From: Amycolatopsis sulphurea
GTDB lineage: Bacteria; Actinomycetota; Actinomycetes; Mycobacteriales; Pseudonocardiaceae
DNA length: 64,000 bases
Assembly (NCBI RefSeq): GCF_002564045.1
Contig: NZ_PDJK01000002.1
Span: 3,472,001 to 3,536,000 of the forward strand
Reading direction: 5' to 3'
In this document: piece by piece, positions 57,241-64,000 of the stretch
Layout: every line of letters begins with the position of its first letter
Numbering within the stretch: position 1 is the first letter of the stretch
Program-made: the position numbers and the translations under genes
Notes under the pieces: model-generated
What the model saw: the letters and a program-made list of their open reading frames with translations, nothing else
Databases searched by the model: none
Told to the model about the DNA's origin: nothing

Positions 57241-57411
57241 GGCAACCTATTTGTTTACCTACTTGTGACCTTGGGCTTCCGGTGCGGCGACAACTGTGCT
57301 TCTACCTGCGCAGAGGCACATGGTTGCGAGATCGGTTGACGAGGACGCCGCGCAGGAAGGCGGAGTACAGCCGATCTGGACGGTTCGGCTTCACTCCCGG
57401 GCGGGACAGTC

Positions 57412-57933
57412 TCAGGACCGGCGCTCGGGCGTTCCGTTGGGCCAGACACATGGCGAGCTGGCACCGATGCTCAGGCGACCCAGGACAGGTCCGGTTACCG
57501 TACCCGTCAAACTCATCAGGTAACCGTCATCGTTATGGGCGTTGGCGAACTGCTTGCCCGACCATGTGTCAGTTTCAACGGTCCAACCGTTATTGTGCCA
57601 CCACCTTTTTAGGTTTTCGTAGTAGGCGTTGTTATGCGCACGATCTGGGCCGTCAACCCAATAGGTAATGCCGACCCTTATCTGACCCGTGTCATTATCC
57701 GATGAGTCGGTACAAGATTCGTTGGGAAATACGATTTCAGTCAACTTGTACCCAGGGGGAAATGAAGCTGTCGCGGCAGAATGAACAGTATTCACTGTTA
57801 TTCTTTTGGCCTGCTCAGACGAGATGGTCGGTTGCATGGAGGCGCCTCCGCAGGAGGTTAGGGCAATCAGACTGGCGACTGAAACTACGAGCACCAATGG
57901 TCGGTCGAGTTTTTTCTTTGATTTGCGAATCAT
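57412..57933 (-). CDS. hypothetical lipoprotein, 173 aa, lower GC
   Basis: The product starts MIRKSKKKLDRPLVLVVSVA with lipobox ALTSCGG. A soluble domain follows with KRITVNTVHSAATASFPPGY, DGPDRAHNNAYYENLKRWWH, NNGWTVETDTWSGK and a cysteine pair. Codons with A or T in third position are far more common than elsewhere, suggesting recent acquisition. Its ATG overlaps the stop of the upstream hydrolase gene (ATGA). An immunity or accessory lipoprotein for the upstream secreted hydrolase is an inference; no family is recognised. Confidence 0.65.
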   Translation of the reverse strand: MIRKSKKKLDRPLVLVVSVASLIALTSCGGASMQPTISSEQAKRITVNTVHSAATASFPPGYKLTEIVFPNESCTDSSDNDTGQIRVGITYWVDGPDRAHNNAYYENLKRWWHNNGWTVETDTWSGKQFANAHNDDGYLMSLTGTVTGPVLGRLSIGASSPCVWPNGTPERRS

Positions 57934-59588
57934 GGTTTACTTCCAGCGATAATCTTACCCATAGCGTCAAGCGAGGGAGAGTCTTTGTTCCAATAGTCGC
58001 TGTGAGAGGTCCAAGGGGCTGATGGCGCGGAATCAAATCGTTGTCCGCCGAACCATCCGGTGGTGGGGTCGGGGCCGAGCGGGTCGATTCCGTCTGCCAT
58101 TGGGGTGTCGAAGTTCGACATGATCGGGATGGGGTCGGTGGGTGCTTTGGTGGAGTAGATGTGTTGCCCGACTTGGTCTTGCGGCATTCCGTCTAGGTGT
58201 AATTGATTAGCGTGCTCGACACCGACTCCTGGGCTGGCGACCATGACGACGTTGTTGGCAGGCAAACCGAGGTCACGTGCTGTTTGTCCCACGACGGTGG
58301 TGCCGTAGCTGTGTCCTATAACAGTCATGTTCATTGCCCCGTGGTGTGCGGCCCCGAGTCCGTCCTGAAAGTTCCGGAGGGAAGGTTCTGCTTTGTCTGC
58401 AAAACTGGTATCGATCGCGTCCGGAATGATGCTTTGCGGTGCGTCATACCCCACCCAGGTAATTACCGACGTCGAAGGCGAACCCAACTGCGCGGCTTTG
58501 GCTGCCATCGAATCTGAGCGACCAATGTCAGTGGCCATGCCGTCGTTGAGTCCGGCGGTGGTGCCGGGGACGTAGGTGGCGACGTTGGCGGCGGTGTCAG
58601 GGTTGCCGATCGCGACGATGGCTTGCCCAGAGTTCGCGGGGTTGATACCGAGCAGGTACGTGGGCGGCTGGCCGGGTAGTGCTTGGTCCAGTCGGGTTTT
58701 GATCTGGTCCATTCCGGCAATCTTGCCGTTTAACGCATCCAATTGTTTTTCCAGGGCTTGATATTCTTCTTGCTGTTGTGGGTCGCTGCGTTTCATCCCG
58801 TCCAACCGGTGCCGGATATCATCCCGCTGATGGTGCAGATCTTGATAGTCACGGTCAAGCACGATCCGGTTTGCGCGGTCGCGGTCGGTGGCGGGTAGTC
58901 CGTTCATGGCGCCGATCGAGCCCGGCCGGTCACGGATGAGAATGTTCCGGCCCGCGTCGGACAGGGTGGCCCACCACGCGGCGTTGTGGGCCGGGGTCGC
59001 GTTGGGTGGTGGTTCCGGCAGGGTCAGGCCGGGATCCTTCATCCCGTCCGCTGCGGCGGCGGTGACGGTGGATTCGTCACCGGTGCCGAATTGGCCCGCC
59101 GCCGCCCGGTCCAGCACCGAGGCTAGGTCGTTGTCGATATCGTTGGCGGTGCGCAGGATCTGTGCGACCTCGTCCACCAATTGAGTATGCGTTCGCGCCC
59201 GGTCCTCCGGGTGCAGATCGGGCGGCGCTTGCTTGCCCGCGAAGGTATCGGCGACACCACCGTTGTCGGTGATCTGGAACCCGTACTTGCGGGCCAGTTC
59301 TTCGGCGTTGGTCAGGGCGTGCTGAACACCGGTGATCGCGTCGGAGGCCTGCCCGATGGTCTTGCCCAGAATGGCGGCACCGGCGGCAATGGTGTCCAAC
59401 CCGTGCATCAGCGATCGGTGCTGAGCGGTCGCGTCGTCGGCGGCCGGACCGCTCCACCCCTCGACCGGCAGGGTTTTGCCGTAGTCGTCGCCCTCATGGA
59501 CCAAGATCTGCGTCCGGGCCTGCAGGACCGAGCAGATCTCATTCAGCGCGCCGGGGTTCCAGGCCCGGAGATCAGCCAGCGACACCAT
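57930..59588 (-). CDS. DUF1023 alpha/beta hydrolase with N-terminal ESX-like helical domain
   Basis: The 552-residue protein has an N-terminal helical region of ~250 residues (VSLADLRAWNPGALNEICSV, GWSGPAADDATAQHRSLMHG) resembling WXG100/EspA-like secreted domains. A coiled-coil (DRDYQDLHHQRDDIRHRLDG, EEYQALEKQLDALNGK) leads to a DUF1023 hydrolase domain with nucleophile MTVIGHSYGTTVVG and the terminal His region. The ATG overlaps the stop of the preceding small gene (TGATG). It may be an effector or surface enzyme exported by a type VII system. GC is a little below average at its 3' end. Confidence 0.8.
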   Translation of the reverse strand: MVSLADLRAWNPGALNEICSVLQARTQILVHEGDDYGKTLPVEGWSGPAADDATAQHRSLMHGLDTIAAGAAILGKTIGQASDAITGVQHALTNAEELARKYGFQITDNGGVADTFAGKQAPPDLHPEDRARTHTQLVDEVAQILRTANDIDNDLASVLDRAAAGQFGTGDESTVTAAAADGMKDPGLTLPEPPPNATPAHNAAWWATLSDAGRNILIRDRPGSIGAMNGLPATDRDRANRIVLDRDYQDLHHQRDDIRHRLDGMKRSDPQQQEEYQALEKQLDALNGKIAGMDQIKTRLDQALPGQPPTYLLGINPANSGQAIVAIGNPDTAANVATYVPGTTAGLNDGMATDIGRSDSMAAKAAQLGSPSTSVITWVGYDAPQSIIPDAIDTSFADKAEPSLRNFQDGLGAAHHGAMNMTVIGHSYGTTVVGQTARDLGLPANNVVMVASPGVGVEHANQLHLDGMPQDQVGQHIYSTKAPTDPIPIMSNFDTPMADGIDPLGPDPTTGWFGGQRFDSAPSAPWTSHSDYWNKDSPSLDAMGKIIAGSKP

Positions 59589-59898
59589 CAACGCGGCCCC
59601 CGCATCCCCGGCGCGGCGGACGGGAACACCCCGGCCGCTGCGTGGTCGCCCTGCTGGTACCGATCGGCCGCGACACCCAGGTGTTCGGCAAAACGCTGCG
59701 CTTCGGCACACCACTCGGCGAACGTGGCCGCCAAGGCATCCCGGCACCGCCGGCCGCAGCAGCCGCGCTCCCGCCCGGCACCGCCCCCGTCACTCGCCCC
59801 ACCGGCTCCGCACAGTCCGCACCGTGCAGCCCGCCAACCTTCTCACCAGCGGATCTGCCCGCCACGCGGAGCGCGTCGACTACCGTCGTGAAACCCAC
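59588..59898 (-). pseudogene. small ESX-substrate-like protein, frameshifted
   Basis: GTG 59898 with GGGAGGG upstream starts VGFTTVVDALRVAGRSAGEK, ADCAEPVGRVTGAVPGG. The sensible continuation DALAATFAEWCAEAQRFAEH, GVAADRYQQGDHAAAGVFPS follows one base off after a GGG tract near 59738 and ends at 59588. The combined ~103-residue protein is helical, with a W residue at the hairpin position, like the small partners that precede DUF1023 hydrolases in actinobacteria. One missing G explains the break; a sequence error cannot be excluded. Confidence 0.55.
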
Positions 59899-60161
59899 CT
59901 GCGATCCCTCCCCATGATCAGTCCGCCACAGGGTACGGGACTCCGACCAGGCGATTCCACACCTGCCAGCACGGCCGGGGGAACCTACCCACCGACGTCC
60001 GCAGGACTCAGGCCCACCCGTGTCCGGCACCTTCGACAACCGGCCATACGAATCCAGCACCGGCTGACGCTGGCCCTGACCTGCACTAACCTCGTCGCCA
60101 CCGCTCATAACCACCACGGTAGGTAAGCAACACCCCTGTCGCCAAGGACCCCTTCACAGCC

Positions 60162-62516
60162 CTACTGCGACGTCAATACCCGGCGATGCCGGCCTGCCGC
60201 GTCCGGCTCCTCGGCGGCCGGTGCGAGATCGATGCGTACCATGTGGACGGTGCCGGTGAACTCGTTGTCGATCACCGGATAATCCTCCGTTACCGGAGTG
60301 CCGAGATCGACTCCGACGTTGAGCGTCTCGTCGAACGAGAAGTAGTACGGGATGGTGCGCTCGACCCGTCCGGAGGCCTGTTTTGTGCCGTCGACGGCGA
60401 GTGTCACCGTGGCGCCCATGCCGAGACCTCCGCCGTCGTAGTCGAATTCGGCACGGATCTCGTGCCGCCCCGCCGGTAGCGGGTCCGAGCCCCGCACGGT
60501 GTACCTGGACATGCCGAAGTAGTTGTACACATAGGATGGACAACCGTCCACGACGTACAGGGACCACCCGCCGAACCGGCCACCCTGGGCGATCAGCACG
60601 CCTTCGGCACCGCCGGCGGGGACCTCGATCTCGGCCACGACGCTGTGCGAGCGGTTCTTCACGTTCGGCGTGGTCTCCTCGGTGCAGCGTCGCATCCCGC
60701 CGTGGTAGGTCACCGAGGAGCGACCGCCGAGCAGATCGATCCGCCCGGCCACGGCCGGGTTCTCGCGCTCGGTGACCCGGTCGTCGAGCGGGAACACCTG
60801 GTGTTTCGCAGCTTCGATGAGGAACCGGTCCCGCAGATCCGCCAGCTTCTCCGGATGGCGCGCGGCGAGGTCACGGGCCTGGCTCCAGTCGGTGGTCAGA
60901 TCGTAGAGTTCCCAGACGTCGTCCCGGAAATGCCGGTCGCGGGTGGGCACCATCTCCCACGGCACGCCGTGCCGGGTGACCGCCATCCAGCCCTCATGGT
61001 AGATCCCGCGGTTGCCGCACATCTCGAAGTACTGCGTGTGGTGGTACTCCGGCGCGTCCGCGCGGGCGAAGGTCGCCGCGAAACTGCTGCCTTCGACCGG
61101 CTGCTGCACCACTCCGTCGACGCTGTGCGGCAACGGGATCCCGGCGCATTCGGCGATCGTCGGCAGGATGTCGATCACGTGGCTGAACTGGTGGCGCAGG
61201 CCGCCGCGCTCGGCGATGCGCGCGGGCCAGTGCACGATCATCCCGTCCCGGATGCCGCCGAGGTGCGAGGCGACCTGTTTGGTCCACTGGAACGGGGTGT
61301 TCAGCGCGAGCGCCCACCCCGCGGGGGCGATCGGATAGCTGTGCGGCCCGCCGATCTCGTCGAGGTGACCGATCATCTCGTCCGGATCGTCGACGACGCC
61401 GTGCCCGAGCCGGTGCTCGACGATCGTCCCCTCGATGCCGCCCTCGCCGGAGGCGCCGTTGTCGCCGAGGATGTAGAGGAACAGCGTGTCGTCCAGCACG
61501 CCCAGCTCCGCCAGCGCGTCGGTGAACCGGCCGACCTGGGTGTCCGCGTGCTCGACGAAACCGGCGAAGGTCTCCATGAACCGCGTCGCGAGCCGGCGCT
61601 GGTTGTCGCTCAGCTCGTCCCAGTGCGGCACCCCGTCGGCCCAGCGGGCCAGCTCCGCGTCCTCGGCGACCACGCCGATGTGCTTCTGCCGCGCCAAAGT
61701 CCGCTCGCGTTGTTCGTCCCAGCCGTGGTCGAACCGGCCGCGGTACTTCTCCTGCCACTCCTGGCCGACGTGCAGCGGCGCATGTCCGGCACCGAGCGCG
61801 AGGTAGGTGAAGAACGGCCGTTCCGGGGTCAGCGTGCGCTGCGTGCGCACCCAGTCGATGGCGTGGTCGACGAGATCCTCGGACAGGTGGTAGCCGTCTT
61901 CGGGACGGCGGTCCGGCTCGATCGGCGTGGTGCCCTGGTACAGCTGCGGGTACCAGTGGTTCATCTCCGCGCCCAGGAAACCGTAGAACGTGTCGAAGCC
62001 TTCACCGGTGGGCCACCGATCGAACGGCCCGACCGCGCTGATCTCGCGCGGCGGCGTCTGGTGCCATTTGCCGAACGCCGCGGTGCTGTAGCCGTTTCCC
62101 TGCAGCAGCTGGGCGATCGTGGCGGCGCTGCGCGGCCGGAACCCGTTGTACCCGGGCGCGGCGGTGGCCATCTCGGTGGTCCCGCCCATCCCGACCGAAT
62201 GGTGGTTCCGGCCGGTCATCAGCGCCTGCCGGGTCGGCGAGCAGAGTGCCGTGACATGGAACCGGGTGTAGCGAAGCCCGTTGTCCGCCAAGCGATCCGC
62301 GGTCGGCATCCGGCACGGTCCGCCGAACGCGCTGGCCGTCCCGTAGCCGAGGTCGTCGACCAGCACGACCACCACGTTCGGGGCACCCCGCGGCGGCTCC
62401 ACCGGCCCGATCGCCCGGAACGGCGCGGACTGGTCGTGCACGCTCAACGCGGTCGCGACGGGTGCCACGTGGTCCGGCCGGGGCAGGAGGTGTCGTTCGG
62501 CAGGGAACTCCGGCAT
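60162..62516 (-). CDS. arylsulfatase (type I, formylglycine-dependent)
   Basis: The 784-residue protein carries VVVLVDDLGYG (metal-binding Asp pair), CSPTRQALMTG (C-x-P-x-R; the Cys is converted to formylglycine), GKWHQTP and LGDNGASGEGG. A C-terminal ~150-residue beta-rich domain follows (GGRFGGWSLYVVDGCPSYVY, LPAGRHEIRAEFDYDGGGLG). No signal peptide is seen, so it is probably cytosolic. GAGAGGAAG precedes ATG 62516. It hydrolyses sulfate esters and probably serves sulfur scavenging. A perfect 14-bp palindrome sits just upstream of its ribosome site. Confidence 0.9.
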   Translation of the reverse strand: MPEFPAERHLLPRPDHVAPVATALSVHDQSAPFRAIGPVEPPRGAPNVVVVLVDDLGYGTASAFGGPCRMPTADRLADNGLRYTRFHVTALCSPTRQALMTGRNHHSVGMGGTTEMATAAPGYNGFRPRSAATIAQLLQGNGYSTAAFGKWHQTPPREISAVGPFDRWPTGEGFDTFYGFLGAEMNHWYPQLYQGTTPIEPDRRPEDGYHLSEDLVDHAIDWVRTQRTLTPERPFFTYLALGAGHAPLHVGQEWQEKYRGRFDHGWDEQRERTLARQKHIGVVAEDAELARWADGVPHWDELSDNQRRLATRFMETFAGFVEHADTQVGRFTDALAELGVLDDTLFLYILGDNGASGEGGIEGTIVEHRLGHGVVDDPDEMIGHLDEIGGPHSYPIAPAGWALALNTPFQWTKQVASHLGGIRDGMIVHWPARIAERGGLRHQFSHVIDILPTIAECAGIPLPHSVDGVVQQPVEGSSFAATFARADAPEYHHTQYFEMCGNRGIYHEGWMAVTRHGVPWEMVPTRDRHFRDDVWELYDLTTDWSQARDLAARHPEKLADLRDRFLIEAAKHQVFPLDDRVTERENPAVAGRIDLLGGRSSVTYHGGMRRCTEETTPNVKNRSHSVVAEIEVPAGGAEGVLIAQGGRFGGWSLYVVDGCPSYVYNYFGMSRYTVRGSDPLPAGRHEIRAEFDYDGGGLGMGATVTLAVDGTKQASGRVERTIPYYFSFDETLNVGVDLGTPVTEDYPVIDNEFTGTVHMVRIDLAPAAEEPDAAGRHRRVLTSQ

Positions 62517-63146
62517 ACTCTTCCTCTCGTTTCGCGTACATGTACGCCTCGCCAGCTGACCGGGTACGCGGGCGGGCGTACCTCGGTGGGTTTCGGTTCG
62601 CCGGTGTCGTACGGGTACGGCATCCGGCGGCGGGTGCGCCCTGCGTTGCGGTCTGTCCTCCGGCGAACTTTGTCCGCGCCGCAGCGAACCGGGTACGCCG
62701 CGAAGCGAACCCTGGTGCGCCGCCACCAGATCCGGTTCGCCTCGTCGGCCGACCGAGTCATCACCCAGCACGCCTCGCGCCGAACCCCGCAACGCACTGT
62801 GCCGATCATTACCAATCCGACCACAGTCACGGCCTCATGGCTTCGTAGCAACGGTTACGTGCCGGGTGGGGGATCAGTTCTGGGAGTGGGCTTTCGGGCA
62901 CACTCTTGGGTGGTAGCCGGCCGGTGGGTGAGCACTGTTGTCTTTGGTCGGATTAGTAACTCGCGGCAAGGTCCGTCCTCCGGCGGACCTCGATACGCCA
63001 CGCGGCGAACCCGGCACCTCCCGCGGCGGGCGCGGGCAGTACCGGGTTGCGGGCCGGTGGGGGAAGGTCGTTCCATGTCAGCAGGTTCGCCGGGGCCGGG
63101 CAATGGCCGGGCGAGACCGGATCTGGATCTGCCCGGTAGAAGATCG
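62517..63146. other. intergenic region between arylsulfatase and LysR genes
   Basis: The 630-base stretch contains GCGTACATGTACGC (62534-62547), a perfect palindrome 18 bases before the arylsulfatase ATG. Beyond it are repeated short motifs of the GCGAAC/GTTCGC and GTACGCC type between 62580 and 63010. No convincing gene is present. The palindrome shares its core with the repeats at 13332-13695 and could be an operator. Confidence 0.45.
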
Positions 63147-64000
63147 CTATGTCCCCAGCTCAGCCCGGGCGAGCGCGAGGAAGGCCGCGGCGGCGGGGGA
63201 GAGCGGGCCCGGTCGCCAGAGCAGCCGTCCGGACAGGATGGCCGCGGGTTCCAGCGGCACCAGCACCGCGCCCTGGCGGCCGGCTTCCTCGGCCATCGCC
63301 CGCGGCAGCAGCGCGGCTCCGGCCCCGGCCAGCACCAGCGGCACGATCATGGTGCGATGCTGGGTCTCCACCACGATCCGCGGTTCGACGTCCAATCCGG
63401 CCAGGGTGTCCTCGACGATCCGCCGGGTGGTCGTGCCGGGCGGGGTGGACACCAGGTCCAGCTCGGCCAGCTCGCGCCGCGGCAGCCGGTCGGCCTCGGT
63501 GGTGCCGGCCGGCAGGACGGCGAGGATCTCCTGGTCCGGCAGCCGCGCGGTGGCCAGCCCGTGGATCTCCGCATCGGACTCCACGAGCCCGACCTCGCTC
63601 TCCCCGTGCCGGACCTTGGTGATCACCTCGGTGTAGCTCTCCGGGGCCAGCACCCGCGCCCGGACCCGCGGATGCCGCACACGGAACCGGCCGAGCAACG
63701 GGGCCAGCGGCTGGACGGACAACGTGGTCTGCGCGACGATGTCCAGCGTGCCGCCGCCGAGCCCGAGCACCTCGCGCACCGACGAACCGGCCACCCGCAG
63801 ATCCCGGACGATCTGCTGCGCCGGGCCGACCAGCGCCGAACCCGCGGAGGTGAGCACGGCGCCGTGCGGCAGCCGGTGGAACAGGGAGCCGCCGAGTTCG
63901 CGTTCGAGAGCGCGTACCGCATGGGAGAGCGAAGGCTGCGCCACGTGCAATGCCCGTGCGGCATGGGTGAAACCACCGTGTTCGACCACCGCGAGGAAGT
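63147..64000 (-). CDS. LysR family transcriptional regulator, 5' partial
   Basis: The frame is open to the end of the window and reads FLAVVEHGGFTHAARALHVA, QPSLSHAVRALERELGGSLF, which is the LysR helix-turn-helix minus its first ~8 residues. An effector domain of ~200 residues follows (TLDIVAQTTLSVQPLAPLLG, ESEVGLVESD). The start codon lies just beyond base 64000. Its targets are not evident; the arylsulfatase gene lies downstream on the same strand across 630 bases. Confidence 0.88.
   Translation of the reverse strand, partial: FLAVVEHGGFTHAARALHVAQPSLSHAVRALERELGGSLFHRLPHGAVLTSAGSALVGPAQQIVRDLRVAGSSVREVLGLGGGTLDIVAQTTLSVQPLAPLLGRFRVRHPRVRARVLAPESYTEVITKVRHGESEVGLVESDAEIHGLATARLPDQEILAVLPAGTTEADRLPRRELAELDLVSTPPGTTTRRIVEDTLAGLDVEPRIVVETQHRTMIVPLVLAGAGAALLPRAMAEEAGRQGAVLVPLEPAAILSGRLLWRPGPLSPAAAAFLALARAELGT

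Overview
The window is high-GC actinobacterial DNA. Frequent GTG starts, strong purine-rich ribosome sites, ATGA/GTGA gene overlaps, a mycobacterial-style furA-katG pair, an ESX/type VII secretion locus, an ECF41 sigma factor and many intergenic GTGAAGGGGCCCTTCAC palindromes fit the Pseudonocardiaceae, most likely Amycolatopsis. The genus is an inference; no rRNA or housekeeping marker is present.

Layout. 1-5 kb: the end of an alanine dehydrogenase/carboxyethylornithine-synthase-like gene, then a gene graveyard (truncated desaturase fused to remnants of a lanthipeptide operon and an IS5-like transposase, and a broken VapBC pair). 4.8-6.2 kb: two facing paralogous small secreted proteins. 6.8-18 kb: DUF4188/MerR pair, SARP regulator, secreted S33 peptidase, two Methyltransf_19 methyltransferases, DUF5997/LysR-domain pair, TetR, and a purA scrap. 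18-20.8 kb: furA-katG. 20.9-30.4 kb: a decayed ESX locus (beta-helix/AAA protein, LuxR, YbaB-like protein, mycosin, lipoprotein, WXG100 proteins, EccC, FN3 protein) with frameshifts, a nonsense codon and large deletions, plus an inserted IS701 element. 30.4-39.5 kb: MoaD-like and BNR proteins, AraC, SigJ/ECF41 with its carboxymuconolactone-decarboxylase partner, a D-2-hydroxyacid dehydrogenase, a response regulator, a thioester-domain surface protein and an LCP ligase. 39.7-44 kb: a BlaI-controlled envelope module (glycosyltransferase, polysaccharide deacetylase, M56 peptidase, BlaI, DedA, PAP2). 44-47 kb: a broken SDR gene, TetR, and a DyP peroxidase-encapsulin nanocompartment operon. 49.8-53.3 kb: P450, secreted esterase, GH3 lipoprotein. 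53.6-57.2 kb: LuxR plus a sugar ABC importer without its ATPase. 57.4-59.9 kb: a lower-GC operon resembling a type VII substrate/effector set. 60-62.5 kb: arylsulfatase. The window ends inside a LysR gene.

The least expected feature is a family of small non-autonomous mobile elements (174-284 bp). Their ends are CAGGG...CCCTG inverted repeats around CCGGCAAAGT, they carry a nested palindrome, and three copies are flanked by exact 10-bp duplications. One copy interrupts a short-chain dehydrogenase gene, and removing it with one duplication restores the reading frame. Another copy was itself hit by IS701 in the middle of its palindrome, and another has displaced the start of a GH3 lipoprotein gene. 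The solo palindromes at gene ends look like remnants of the same family. Other strong regulatory readings are two back-to-back ECF41-type promoters (TGTCACA-16-CATC) between sigJ and its partner, and a set of BlaI-type TACTACA-N4-TGTAGTA operators that tie 39.7-44 kb together.
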